This document shows, one piece after another, positions 36,258 to 45,194 of a stretch of 64,000 nucleotides of DNA. A model generated the notes under the pieces. The model was not told the origin of the DNA. It saw only the letters and a list, made by a program, of their open reading frames with translations, and ran no database searches. The DNA is taken from the NCBI RefSeq assembly GCF_011516925.1, contig NZ_WOTG01000002.1:186001-250000 (forward strand), given 5' to 3'. The stretch is from Acetobacter fabarum. Lineage in GTDB: Bacteria; Pseudomonadota; Alphaproteobacteria; Acetobacterales; Acetobacteraceae. A program made the position numbers and the translations under genes. Numbering within the stretch: position 1 is the stretch's first letter; each line of letters starts with the position of its first letter.

Positions 36258-36286
36258 ATTACCCAAACGGATTACCAAATTCTTAC
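36258..36286 (-). promoter_or_regulatory. Direct TTAC repeats upstream of the response regulator, possible autoregulatory box
   Basis: ATTACC occurs at 36258-36263 and 36271-36276, and a third TTAC at 36283-36286, giving spacings of 13 and 11 bases on the same face-like phasing that OmpR-family regulators use. It starts 13 bases upstream of the regulator ATG. The match is by eye only. Confidence 0.35.
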
Positions 36287-36327
36287 AAGGAATATATGTT
36301 CTTGTCACGGGTTAGTGCGGAAATGTT

Positions 36328-37428
36328 TCATATACGGTCTGTTTCGGCTAGGGGTTTTGTGAGGGAATCAAGGATTGCCAGCAGAACCGCCGTAAGGGGG
36401 GAAGCAAAAATCAACCCCGGAAAGCCCAGAATAGCCCCGAACAAAGTCTGGGAGAGCACGGTAAGGGCCGGTGGCATCTGCACAGCATGGCGCTGGATAA
36501 CGGGGGCAAGCACGTTGCCTTCAAAAAACTGGATCACGCTATACAGCACGGCCACCATAATGGTCTCACGCGTGCCGAGCGAGAGAGCAAGCAGCAGGGC
36601 AGGCACAGCCCCCATGATGGCACCAATATAGGGGATAAAATTACACATCCCCGCCAGTACACCCAGTGCCAGTGCCAGAGGCACGCCAATAAACCACAGC
36701 CCGATGCCCGAGAGCGTGCCAACTACCAGCATGTCCAGCGACTGGCCGGCAACCCATGCCCACAGGGTCTGCCCCGCGCGCAGCAGCAACTGCCGGATGA
36801 CCGGGCGGCGTTCTTCTGGCACCAGACGCAGCAGGCCATTGGCATAGGTGGCGGGGGACATGGCAAAATACAGCCCGGCAATCAGCACCACAACCAGCGT
36901 GCCTATGGCACCAAAGGCAGAGCCCAGTATGCCGGTCATGGACCCGGCAATACGTGAGCCAAGCGAGGCCAGACCACTATCGCCCCCGGTATGGTGCCCC
37001 CCGAGGGAGGCAGGCAGGTAGTTGAGGATCATCTGCCCGGTGGGTGTGCCCTGCAGGGTGCCCCGCAAGGCCATTTCCTGCTGGCGCAGGGCTTCTTGCA
37101 GGCGGATGGCCTCGCTCACAATGGCAGGGCCACTGTTCCAGACCAGCAGGGCGGCACTGGATAGCAGGGCCAGCACGACAATGCTGAGCGCCCATGCGTG
37201 CGACACGCCAAGGTGGTGGCGCAGGATGCGGGCCAGCCCGTACAGCACCACCGCACACAGCACGGAGGCAAACACCACCATAAGCACATCACCCAAAAGC
37301 CATATGAGCAGGCCCATACACACAGCCCCCACGGACAGGCGCAGGATGCGGGCAATATGTTCGGGGCCAAACACTGGCGAGTCCGGCCGTGGTGTGGGTG
37401 GGGGAGGGGAACCGCTATCGGATGGCAT
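36328..37428 (-). CDS. AI-2E family (PerM/YdiK-like) inner-membrane transporter
   Basis: About 366 residues with roughly seven transmembrane segments, beginning with a Pro-rich cytosolic tail, then ILRLSVGAVCMGLLIWLLGDVL. The conserved central and C-terminal signatures of the family, IGLWFIGVPLALALGVLAG with NFIPYIGAIMGAVPALLLAL, are present. Members export various solutes or ions; the original AI-2 link holds only for TqsA, so no substrate is given. The start MPSDSGS at 37428 is chosen because upstream codons are not conserved-looking. Confidence 0.87.
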   Translation of the reverse strand: MPSDSGSPPPPTPRPDSPVFGPEHIARILRLSVGAVCMGLLIWLLGDVLMVVFASVLCAVVLYGLARILRHHLGVSHAWALSIVVLALLSSAALLVWNSGPAIVSEAIRLQEALRQQEMALRGTLQGTPTGQMILNYLPASLGGHHTGGDSGLASLGSRIAGSMTGILGSAFGAIGTLVVVLIAGLYFAMSPATYANGLLRLVPEERRPVIRQLLLRAGQTLWAWVAGQSLDMLVVGTLSGIGLWFIGVPLALALGVLAGMCNFIPYIGAIMGAVPALLLALSLGTRETIMVAVLYSVIQFFEGNVLAPVIQRHAVQMPPALTVLSQTLFGAILGFPGLIFASPLTAVLLAILDSLTKPLAETDRI

Positions 37429-37585
37429 GCAAGAAAACTCTTTCAGGATCGGGGGAGGCTGTGTAACGGCTGTCCGTTCGTTAATCTGTAAGCACACGAT
37501 GTCTTACTTTTTTGTGTACTCTTATCCATTCATGCACGGATGTGAGAAGAAAATTCTTTATATAGTTGCAGGAGCATAAACGGAC

Positions 37586-38797
37586 ATGTCTGGCGGGAAC
37601 GACGGTGGGCTGGCGGCTGCCTCCAAAGCCATTCTCGCTCTGGCGGTGGGCACTTTTGCCATCGGCACGGGAGAATTTGCGGCAATGGGGCTGCTGCCCC
37701 AGATGGCGGACAGCATGCATGCCAGTATTCCACGCACGGGGGAGGCTATTTCGGCCTATGCTCTGGGGGTTGTGGTGGGGGCTCCTGTTGTGTCGGTCAT
37801 GGCTGCGCAAATGTCGCGCAGGCAGTTGCTGGTGCTGCTTATGGGCTGGTTTGCCGTAGCCAATGCACTGGGCACACTGGCCGCCTCGCTGGGTATGCTT
37901 GATCTGGCGCGGTTTGTAACCGGGCTGCCACATGGCTCCTTTATGGGGGTTGCGGCACTGGTTGCTGCGGGGCTGGTGGACCGTGGCTACCGTGGGCGGG
38001 CCGTGGGGCGTGTTTTTTCGGGCCTGACCATTGCCAATGTGGTGGGGGCTCCCTTTGCCACTTATGCCGGGTCGTATTTCGGGTGGCGGCTGTCCTACCT
38101 GTTTATTGGCCTTATTGGCGTTGCGTGCTGCCTTATGGTGCTGGCATGGGTGCCGTATGATGCGCCTAACCGGGCGCGCTCGGCTTTGTCGGAGCTTGGT
38201 GCGTTTTCACGCAAGCAGGTCTGGTACGTCATGGGCACCGTGGCGGTGGGGTGTGGCGGCATGTTCTGCGTGTACACCTATTTTTCCGTGACATTGCAGG
38301 ATGTGACCCATGTGCCGCTCTGGGGCGTGCCGCTTTTTCAGGCGCTCTGGGGTGTTGGCATGTGTGCGGGCGCATGGGCAGGTGGCCACCTGATGGACAG
38401 GAACCTGAAATGGGCAACCATTTTTGCGTTTTTGTGGAATGCCGCCGCACTGGGGCTGTTCGCACTGGTTGCGCATTCGGTCTGGCTGACGGCGCTGGCC
38501 GTTTTTATGCTTGGTGGTGGCATTGCCATTGGCCCGGCCATGCAGGTCCGCCTGATGGATGTGGCAGCCGATGCACAGACCCTTGCCGCCTCCATGAACC
38601 ACGCGGCCTTCAACCTTGCCAACGCCATTGGGGCTTGGCTGGGCGGGGTGGTGCTGGCTGTGGGGTTTGGGCTGGAAGCCACAGGCTGGGCCGGTATGGC
38701 GCTCTCGCTCGTGGGGCTGGTGCTTTTCCTGCTCTCGCTACGGGTGGAAACGCTGGACGCCAGAAAAGCCGCGCTGGCAGAAGGTGGTGCTGCGTAA
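37586..38797 (+). CDS. MFS transporter of the DHA1/AraJ-like type
   Basis: A 403-residue protein with 12 predicted transmembrane helices. The opening LALAVGTFAIGTGEFAAMGLLP and PHGSFMGVAALVAAGL match sugar/drug efflux members (AraJ, YdhP, Cml families), and the loop MSRRQLLVLLMG takes the place of the A-motif. The substrate is unknown. AGGAG lies 11 bases before the start. It is divergent from the AI-2E family gene. Confidence 0.88.
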   Translation: MSGGNDGGLAAASKAILALAVGTFAIGTGEFAAMGLLPQMADSMHASIPRTGEAISAYALGVVVGAPVVSVMAAQMSRRQLLVLLMGWFAVANALGTLAASLGMLDLARFVTGLPHGSFMGVAALVAAGLVDRGYRGRAVGRVFSGLTIANVVGAPFATYAGSYFGWRLSYLFIGLIGVACCLMVLAWVPYDAPNRARSALSELGAFSRKQVWYVMGTVAVGCGGMFCVYTYFSVTLQDVTHVPLWGVPLFQALWGVGMCAGAWAGGHLMDRNLKWATIFAFLWNAAALGLFALVAHSVWLTALAVFMLGGGIAIGPAMQVRLMDVAADAQTLAASMNHAAFNLANAIGAWLGGVVLAVGFGLEATGWAGMALSLVGLVLFLLSLRVETLDARKAALAEGGAA

Positions 38798-38965
38798 GCC
38801 GAACAACAGGCCTTGTGCGTGCATAAGGGCTGCTTTGCGGCCCGGAGGGCGCATAGGGCCGTTACCGCAGGTATTGCCGTGGTTTTTACTCGACCAGCTT
38901 GCTGTTTATTTATAACCCTGAGCGGGCAGGTGCAAAAAGCAGATCAATACTGAAGGTGTGTGAGC

Positions 38966-39361
38966 ATGGAAATCAGCAGCCCCTACCAGATCCTGAACAG
39001 CCCGGCGAGCGCGGCCCAGCAAAGCCAGAACAGGAAATCGCTCGGGCTGGATTTCAGCAACATGACACCGCAGGAAATGGAATCCGCACGGCGGGAGCTG
39101 TCGCTGGAGGGCAAGATTTCGCTCCACCAAAGTGTGACAATGGCTCTGATGGATGGTTATGCTCTGGAAGGCGTGAATGGCGGAAAGCTCGTGAGTGGCT
39201 CAACCAACATGTACGCCATGATTGATTCGCTGCTGGATTATCAGGAAAAAAACGGCGTCTTCAACGTCCAGCAAAACATTGAATCGCTTAAGTCTCTTCG
39301 CAAGGTGCTTGAGGAGAACGATGTGAATTACACCTCTTCCACAACATCCATAACGGCCTGA
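38966..39361 (+). CDS. Conserved small protein of unknown function
   Basis: The 131-residue soluble protein has no signal peptide. It contains a charged helical part (MTPQEMESARRELSLEGKIS), a middle LMDGYALEGVNG and a helical tail SLKSLRKVLEENDVN followed by a Ser/Thr-rich end. I do not recognise a family; the composition fits a helical cytosolic or export-chaperone-like protein. It is isolated: MFS gene upstream and converging ABC-F gene downstream. The ATG at 38966 has AAGG nine bases ahead; a GTG two codons earlier is possible. Confidence 0.65.
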   Translation: MEISSPYQILNSPASAAQQSQNRKSLGLDFSNMTPQEMESARRELSLEGKISLHQSVTMALMDGYALEGVNGGKLVSGSTNMYAMIDSLLDYQEKNGVFNVQQNIESLKSLRKVLEENDVNYTSSTTSITA

Positions 39362-39408
39362 AAAACCTCCCCCAGCCCAACCGGAAAGGGAGAGGCACCG
39401 GGTTGCGC

Positions 39409-41301
39409 CTATGGGGCGCTGGCCGTGTCCTCTTCCATCTGGGCTTCGGCGGTCAGCCAGCGTTCTTCGGCTTCGGATTCTTCTCTGGCAATGGCGGCCA
39501 GTCGGGTGTTCAGGCGGGTTACTTCTGCCGCCTTGCCCGGTTCGTACACAGCCGGGTCAGCCAGTGCGGCTTCCAGCTTTGTGCGCTCAAGGGCCAGCTT
39601 GGCCAGCTTGGCTTCCGCATCCTTAACAATTTTACGCAAGGGAGCCTGCGCCTTGCGGATTTCGGCCCGGTCGCGGCGTTCGTCCTTGCGGCTGTTCTGG
39701 CTTGTGGCGTCCTGTTTGGGGCGGTTGCTGGCGCGGCTACGCTCAAGCAACCATGTGCGGTATTCGGCCATATCCCCTTCAAACGGGGTGACCTGCCCAT
39801 CGGCCACCAGCCACAGCCGGTCTGCCACCAGTTCCACCAGATGCGGGTCATGGCTGATCAGCACCACCGCCCCTTCAAAATCCGCCAGAGCGCGGATCAG
39901 CGCATCACGCGCATCGAGGTCCAGATGGTTGGTGGGTTCGTCCAGAATAAGCAGCTGGGGGGCATCTCGCGTGGCAAGGGCCAGCAGCAGGCGGGCTTTT
40001 TCCCCGCCCGAGAGGTCTTTGACCGCAGTTTCCGCCCGGTCCACATCCAGCCCGAAGCGGGCTAGCTGCGCGCGTACAACCGGCATGGTGGCTTTGGGCA
40101 GGGCACGCGCCATGTGCTCGATCGGGGTCTGGTCCAGATGCAGTTCTTCGGTCTGGTGCTGGGCAAAATACCCAACCCGGAGCCGGGCATTGCGCTCCAC
40201 ATCACCCGAAAGTGCCTCAAGGCGGCCAGCTATCATTTTGGCGAGGGTGGATTTACCATTGCCGTTGGCGCCAAGCAGGGCAATCCGGCTTTCCATATCC
40301 AGCCGGAAGGAGAGGTTGCTCAGCACAGGCCTGCCCTCATACCCCACGCTTGCGCGGTTGACGCTCAGGATGGGGGGAGGGAGCTGCTCGGGCTCGGGGA
40401 AGGAAAAATGTGCAGCGGTATCTTCCACCACGGCGTCGATCACGGGCAGTTTTTCCAGCGCCTTGAGCCGGGCCTGTGCCTGTTTGGCCTTGGTGGCCTT
40501 GGCCCGGAAGCGGTCCACAAAAGACTGCATATGAGCGCGGCGGGCGGCAATTTTTTCGGCCTGCCGGGTCTGCTGCAACGCCTGTTCGGTACGGATTCGG
40601 ACAAAATTTTCGTAGCCACCGGGGGTCAGGCTCAGCTTGCCGCGTTCCAGGTGGGCAATGGCGTCCACGCAGGAATCGAGCAGGCCACGGTCATGGCTGA
40701 CAATAAGTGCTGCCCCTGCGAATCGGCGTAACCAGTCCTCCAGCCAGAGTGTGGCCTCAAGGTCCAGATGGTTTGTGGGTTCGTCGAGCAGCAGCAGGTC
40801 AGGTTCCAGAAAAAGGGCCGTGGCCAGCGAGACACGCATGCGCCACCCGCCCGAAAAGTCCGATACCGGGCGCATCTGCGCCTGAGCACTAAAGCCCAGC
40901 CCCGCCAGTACGGCCCCGGCGCGCGCGGGGGCGCTGTCTGCCCCTATGGCGCGCAGGCGTTCGTGTATTTCGCCAAGGCGCATGGGGTCTGTGGCCTGTT
41001 CGGCCTCGGTCAGCAGGGCTGTGCGCTCGGTATCGCCTGCCAGGACGGTGTCCAGCAGGTTGGCGCCATCTGCTGGGGCTTCCTGTTTAACACGGGCCAT
41101 GCGCGCGCGTGAGGACAGGCGGATTTCCCCCCCATCGGGGGCAATGTCCCCCGCAATGGCGGCCAGCAGGGTGGACTTGCCAGCACCATTGCGCCCGACC
41201 AGCCCGACCTTGCGGCCGGGGTCGATGGAAAGGCTCGCCTGGTCCAGCAGAACGCGGCCAGCCATACGCAGGCTAAGGTTGGAGATGACAAGCAGGCTCA
41301 A
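39409..41301 (-). CDS. ABC-F family ATPase
   Basis: Two ATP-binding cassettes in one chain: Walker A GRNGAGKST and GANGNGKST, signatures FSGGWRMR and LSGGEKARL, Walker B LLLLDEPTNHLD and LLILDEPTNHLD, joined by a linker of about 80 basic residues (QQTRQAEKIAARRAHMQSF) and followed by a coiled-coil C-terminus. No membrane segments. ABC-F proteins act on ribosomes rather than in transport; this is closest to the YheS/Uup-like group. Confidence 0.93.
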   Translation of the reverse strand: MSLLVISNLSLRMAGRVLLDQASLSIDPGRKVGLVGRNGAGKSTLLAAIAGDIAPDGGEIRLSSRARMARVKQEAPADGANLLDTVLAGDTERTALLTEAEQATDPMRLGEIHERLRAIGADSAPARAGAVLAGLGFSAQAQMRPVSDFSGGWRMRVSLATALFLEPDLLLLDEPTNHLDLEATLWLEDWLRRFAGAALIVSHDRGLLDSCVDAIAHLERGKLSLTPGGYENFVRIRTEQALQQTRQAEKIAARRAHMQSFVDRFRAKATKAKQAQARLKALEKLPVIDAVVEDTAAHFSFPEPEQLPPPILSVNRASVGYEGRPVLSNLSFRLDMESRIALLGANGNGKSTLAKMIAGRLEALSGDVERNARLRVGYFAQHQTEELHLDQTPIEHMARALPKATMPVVRAQLARFGLDVDRAETAVKDLSGGEKARLLLALATRDAPQLLILDEPTNHLDLDARDALIRALADFEGAVVLISHDPHLVELVADRLWLVADGQVTPFEGDMAEYRTWLLERSRASNRPKQDATSQNSRKDERRDRAEIRKAQAPLRKIVKDAEAKLAKLALERTKLEAALADPAVYEPGKAAEVTRLNTRLAAIAREESEAEERWLTAEAQMEEDTASAP

Positions 41302-41440
41302 CTCAAGTCTCGTTTCTTCTGGAATTGTTCATTACATTCTGTGTGGTACCTACCAGCCAGCGCCGATATGCTCTAGATGGAAACGCTGAACGTTCGCCAG
41401 ACCAAGGCGGATATCTGCGTTTATACCCAAGGAGGGCCTT

Positions 41441-41863
41441 ATGGCTAAAGAACGTACTCTGTCCATTATCAAGCCGGATGCAACCCGTCGTAACCTGACC
41501 GGCAAGATCAACGCCGTGTTTGAAGATGCAGGCCTGAGCATTGTTGCGCAAAAGCGCGTCCAACTGTCCCACGCTGTGGCTGGCGCTTTTTACGCTGTGC
41601 ACAAGGAACGCCCTTTTTACAACGATCTGGTGTCCTTCATGATCTCCGGCCCGGTTGTGGTGCAGGTGCTTGAAGGCGAAAACGCCGTTGCCAAAAACCG
41701 TGAAGTCATGGGTGCAACCGACCCCAAAAAGGCCGACCCCCAGACCATTCGCGCCCAGTTTGCTGAAAGCATTGAAGCAAACTCCGTGCATGGTTCCGAC
41801 AGCGCGGAAAATGCTGCAAACGAAATCCGCTTCTTCTTTGCAGAAACGGAAATCCTGCCCTAA
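41441..41863 (+). CDS. ndk: Nucleoside diphosphate kinase
   Basis: 140 residues; [21 protein letters not shown], the [18 protein letters not shown] segment, and the active-site His in [15 protein letters not shown]. It balances nucleotide pools by transferring phosphate from NTP to NDP. A strong AAGGAGGG precedes the start. Confidence 0.98.
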   Translation: MAKERTLSIIKPDATRRNLTGKINAVFEDAGLSIVAQKRVQLSHAVAGAFYAVHKERPFYNDLVSFMISGPVVVQVLEGENAVAKNREVMGATDPKKADPQTIRAQFAESIEANSVHGSDSAENAANEIRFFFAETEILP

Positions 41864-41878
41864 TTCTGGCAGGTCACA

Positions 41879-41925
41879 CCCCGGCGTTGTGCCTTGCGCA
41901 TACGTCGGGGCCGCCATAATGGCGG
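41879..41925 (+). terminator. Two adjacent hairpins downstream of ndk
   Basis: CCCCGGCGT (41879-41887) pairs with ACGTCGGGG (41902-41910) with one G:T pair, and immediately next to it CCGCCAT-A-ATGGCGG (41911-41925) is a perfect palindrome followed by TTAAA. Tandem hairpins just after a stop codon suggest a transcript end. Confidence 0.55.
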
Positions 41926-42084
41926 TTAAACGCCAAGCCAGACGTCTTGCGCATGGGAGATACCCGGCTGCAGGATAGGGCAATGGGGTGCATTTCTTAT
42001 ATAATCATTTCTTATGCTCGAGCGTTATGGGCAAGGCGGGATGCCGTTCGCATTCCCGGCCCGCAGTAGGCAGAAAGGAATGTC

Positions 42085-43626
42085 ATGAAAGTTCTGGCGG
42101 TTCATCCCAGCGCCCTGATGTACACCAAGGTTTTCCTGCGGCTGGAGCCGCTGGGGCTGGAACTGGTGGCAGGTGCTGCGCGGAATGCCGGACACGACGT
42201 GCGGATTATCGACCTTCAGGCCGAAACGCACGAAGATTACTGGAAGCTGGTTGACGAGTTCCAGCCCGATGCCGTGTGCTACTCGGGCAGCTATCTGGCC
42301 AATGTGCCGGAAATTCTCGATCTGTGCCGCGAAACACGCTACCGCTTCCCGCAGGTGTTCCAGTTTATTGGCGGGCATTCGGTTTCGTTTATCGCCAAGG
42401 ATGTGCTTGATCTTTCCGAAGGGACAGTCAACTGCATTCTCAAAGGGGAGGGCGATGCTACGGTCGGCCTGCTGCTGGATGCAGTGCAGAACGGCACGGA
42501 TATTCTGGAAGTCCCCGGCACCATTACGCTGGACGGGGAAGGCCCGCCCCCCATTTTTGTCAAATCGCTTGATGAGGTCCGCCCCGCGCGTGACCTGCTG
42601 CGCCACCGCAACAAGTACTTTATTGGCACGCTGGACCCCGCAGCCTCCATTGAATTTGCTCGTGGCTGCCCGTGGGACTGCACGTTCTGCTCGGCTTGGA
42701 CCTTCTATGGTCGCTCCTACCGCACGGCCAGCCCGCAGGTTATTGCGGATGAGCTGGAGGAGATCAAGGAACCCGGCATCTTTATTGTGGATGACGTGGC
42801 CTTTGTGCATGAAGAACACGGCATGGCCATTGCCAACGAAATTAAAAAGCGTGGCATTAAAAAGGAATATTACCTTGAAACCCGCGCAGACGTGCTGCTG
42901 CGCAACAAGGAAGTGTTCAAGGTCTGGAGCGAGATCGGTCTCTCCTACATCTTCATCGGTCTGGAAGCGGTGGATGAGGAAGGGCTCAAGCAGTTCCGCA
43001 AGCGTGTTTCACTCGACAAGAACTTTGAGGCCCTTGAATATGCCCGCTCTTTAGGGCTGATTGTAGCCATCAATATCATTGCCGATCCATCCTGGGATCG
43101 TGCGCGGTTTGAGGCTGTGCGGCAGTGGTGCCTGGAAATTCCCGATATTGTGAACATTTCCGTCACAACGCCTTATCCGGGGACGGAAATCTGGCACAAG
43201 GAAGCACGCCGCCTGACCACGCGTGACTACCGCCTGTTTGACATCCAGCATGCCGTGCTGCCCACCACCCTGCCTCTGCCCGAGTTTTATGAAGAACTGG
43301 TCAAGACCCAGCAGGTGCTCAACACCAAACATATGGGCTGGCAGGCACTCAAGGACACGGCAGGGATTGCGGTTAACCTGCTCAAGAACGGCCAGACCAA
43401 CTTTGTTAAGATGTTGTGGAAGTTCAACTCGGTCTTTAACCCCGAACTCCAGCTTGCCGACCACCAGCGCCCTGCGCGCTACCTTATGCCCGTGCAGCCC
43501 GATGCGGTGGACAAGGTGGACCGTAACGACCTGTACGTGCATGGCCCCGGCGGCCGCAAAACCCGCGCGCTGGATGATGCGACCGAAACCTTTGTGGACA
43601 AGACCCGTATGGGGGAAGATGCGTAA
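42085..43626 (+). CDS. hpnR: Hopanoid C-3 methylase (B12-binding radical SAM)
   Basis: HpnR methylates C-3 of hopanoids using SAM and cobalamin, a trait of acetic acid bacteria and methanotrophs. The N-terminal cobalamin-binding region begins MKVLAVHPSALMYTKVFLRL, and the radical SAM 4Fe-4S motif is CPWDCTFC at residues 195-202 (CxxxCxxC). The 513-residue length agrees with known HpnR. AAAGGA lies six bases upstream of the start. No other hopanoid gene is in the window, so it stands alone. Confidence 0.87.
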   Translation: MKVLAVHPSALMYTKVFLRLEPLGLELVAGAARNAGHDVRIIDLQAETHEDYWKLVDEFQPDAVCYSGSYLANVPEILDLCRETRYRFPQVFQFIGGHSVSFIAKDVLDLSEGTVNCILKGEGDATVGLLLDAVQNGTDILEVPGTITLDGEGPPPIFVKSLDEVRPARDLLRHRNKYFIGTLDPAASIEFARGCPWDCTFCSAWTFYGRSYRTASPQVIADELEEIKEPGIFIVDDVAFVHEEHGMAIANEIKKRGIKKEYYLETRADVLLRNKEVFKVWSEIGLSYIFIGLEAVDEEGLKQFRKRVSLDKNFEALEYARSLGLIVAINIIADPSWDRARFEAVRQWCLEIPDIVNISVTTPYPGTEIWHKEARRLTTRDYRLFDIQHAVLPTTLPLPEFYEELVKTQQVLNTKHMGWQALKDTAGIAVNLLKNGQTNFVKMLWKFNSVFNPELQLADHQRPARYLMPVQPDAVDKVDRNDLYVHGPGGRKTRALDDATETFVDKTRMGEDA

Positions 43627-43653
43627 CCCGCATCTTCCCAACAGTTTTACCCA

Positions 43654-43675
43654 CACTCAGGCGTTTGCCTGAGTG
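43654..43675. terminator. Hairpin between hpnR and the converging chorismate-lyase-like gene
   Basis: CACTCAGGC-GTTT-GCCTGAGTG is a perfect nine-pair stem. A second stem, CCTGTGCG/CGCACAGG at 43696-43719, overlaps the stop codon of the minus-strand gene. Neither has a clear T run. Confidence 0.55.
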
Positions 43676-43707
43676 CTGGTGCCTGCCTCTGCTGGCCTGT
43701 GCGGTGT

Positions 43708-44373
43708 TTAACGCACAGGGGGCGGAGTAAAGGCAAAGGCCTGCGGGGTGTAGGTTTCCACCACCAGACTGAACGGCGTGCCGGCATGGGTCCGTAACAG
43801 GGCAATATGCCGGAAAAGATGCGGGGGTAGAGCCAGTGGGTCTGCCCCCGTTGTGCTGTTTGGCGGGTGGGGTTGCATTTCCCACAGCTCTGGCAAGGGG
43901 GACCATAGGGTTTCCCGCCGGATCAGCTGACGGGTAAACCGCAGGGGAGATACAACACGGCCAAAGGGTGTGTCGGTTTGCTCCAGTGCCTCGGTCATGG
44001 CTTTTGTCAGGCGCTCTGGCACAAACCAGTTTTCCGCTTCCGAATAAATGCGGTTGTGCCCTGCCAGCCGTATTTTGCGGTAGCGCAGGCTTTGGCCACC
44101 TTGTGTTGTGGGTAGGTCTAGTGCGGCCAGCAGGTCGGGCGGGCAGGGGCTGTGGGCACCGGCTTCACGCTCGGCGCGCAGGGTTTCATGCGCGCCAAGG
44201 AGTGCGTGCTCGCGCAGCCAGTGTTCCAGCGTTTGTGTGGCGCTGTTTTCGGCCAGCAGGCGGTTTTCCATCTGGCTGATCAGGGTTGCCAGCATAAGCC
44301 GGTGCATAAAGCTGTTCCGCCAGAGGGGGCGTGCAGGCTCCGTGGCGGGTTGAGGGGGCGCAAAGTTGGGCAT
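43708..44373 (-). CDS. Chorismate-lyase-like (UbiC/UTRA fold) protein
   Basis: This 221-residue protein has the segment RYRKIRLAGHNRIYSEAENWFVPERLTKAM... and ...TDTPFGRVVSPLRFTRQ, resembling the SEAEnW and tdTPFGr motifs of chorismate lyase-like domains. UbiC makes 4-hydroxybenzoate for ubiquinone; this one may do the same or a related job, but no neighbour is a ubi gene and the match is by motif only. Short, Pro-rich ends suggest a cytosolic protein. No signal peptide. Confidence 0.6.
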   Translation of the reverse strand: MPNFAPPQPATEPARPLWRNSFMHRLMLATLISQMENRLLAENSATQTLEHWLREHALLGAHETLRAEREAGAHSPCPPDLLAALDLPTTQGGQSLRYRKIRLAGHNRIYSEAENWFVPERLTKAMTEALEQTDTPFGRVVSPLRFTRQLIRRETLWSPLPELWEMQPHPPNSTTGADPLALPPHLFRHIALLRTHAGTPFSLVVETYTPQAFAFTPPPVR

Positions 44374-44513
44374 GTGGGTCTTATATCATGCTTTGGGGCA
44401 GGTATGGGCTGCACATCACTGTTTCGCATCAAGGCGGAGTTGCGTTATGGAAGAAGCAGAATGGCCGTGTAAAAACGCCATGTATGGAATTTTGTAAAAA
44501 GGATGCAAACGCA

Positions 44514-44726
44514 ATGAGCCAGACGACAGCGAGCTTTATGGTCGAAGGAATGACATGCGACGGTTGTGTTTCGTCCGTAAAACGTGCGCTGGCCGCAATT
44601 GACGGTGTGGATGGTACGGATGTGAATCTGGCCAATGGTGAGGTCAAGGTAACGTATGACCCCGCACGTGTTGGTGTTTCTTCCCTGCGGGACGCCATTC
44701 GTGGTGCTGGTTACGAGGTAAGCTGA
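44514..44726 (+). CDS. Heavy-metal-associated (HMA) copper chaperone-like protein
   Basis: The 70-residue protein is a single HMA fold with the metal-binding GMTCDGCVSS loop, as in CopZ/Atx1 chaperones that carry Cu(I) to a P-type ATPase. No copper ATPase is near. The ATG at 44514 has AAGGA ten bases upstream; the frame extends much further upstream without conserved sequence. Confidence 0.9.
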   Translation: MSQTTASFMVEGMTCDGCVSSVKRALAAIDGVDGTDVNLANGEVKVTYDPARVGVSSLRDAIRGAGYEVS

Positions 44727-44876
44727 GCGGCATTGTGCCGTGTCATGCAACCAGCGGAAAGGGGGCGTGAGCTGCGCTCTCTGGTTGTTGGGGGGCAGGC
44801 ATGGCACCATGGGGTGTGCCGGAGTAACCGGTGCTTAAAAGCCGCTCGACAGGCAAAAACAGAGGTAAGCTGGTCC

Positions 44877-45179
44877 GTGACGCAAAAAACAAACAAATTT
44901 GCTCTGGGTGTAATGGCGGCGGGCGGTTTGCTGCTGGCTGGGTGTTCATCCGAAATCGGGCGTGTGCCCATGCTGGATACGGATATAAGCTGCCTGCACA
45001 AGCAGATGGCTGGCCCCATGTTTTTGAGTTTTCCACTGGCGGCCAATACCTGCCAGCGCATGAGCAATAATGGTTTTGTGCTGGGCGAGGCCAAGGCCAA
45101 GCCGCTCCCCCTTGACCTGAAGGGCGCACTGGACCTGCAAAAACTGGCGGATGAATACGGCTACACCTACACCCGCTAG
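44877..45179 (+). CDS. Small predicted lipoprotein of unknown function
   Basis: About 100 residues: signal sequence FALGVMAAGGLLLAGCSSE with a lipobox ending at Cys22, then a short mature part with two further cysteines (DISCLHK and AANTCQRM) and a KGALDLQKLADEYGYTYTR tail. The start is a GTG at 44877, giving a normal signal peptide; the longer open frame starting at 44733 has no lipoprotein-like N-terminus. No function known. Confidence 0.7.
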   Translation: MTQKTNKFALGVMAAGGLLLAGCSSEIGRVPMLDTDISCLHKQMAGPMFLSFPLAANTCQRMSNNGFVLGEAKAKPLPLDLKGALDLQKLADEYGYTYTR

Positions 45180-45194
45180 GGCGTGTGGGCGGGC

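Noticed and set aside
37498..37585. Imperfect palindrome CATTCATGCACGGATG upstream of the MFS gene
   Set aside because: Only 13 of 16 positions match, there is no adjacent regulator gene, and it was judged too weak to call.
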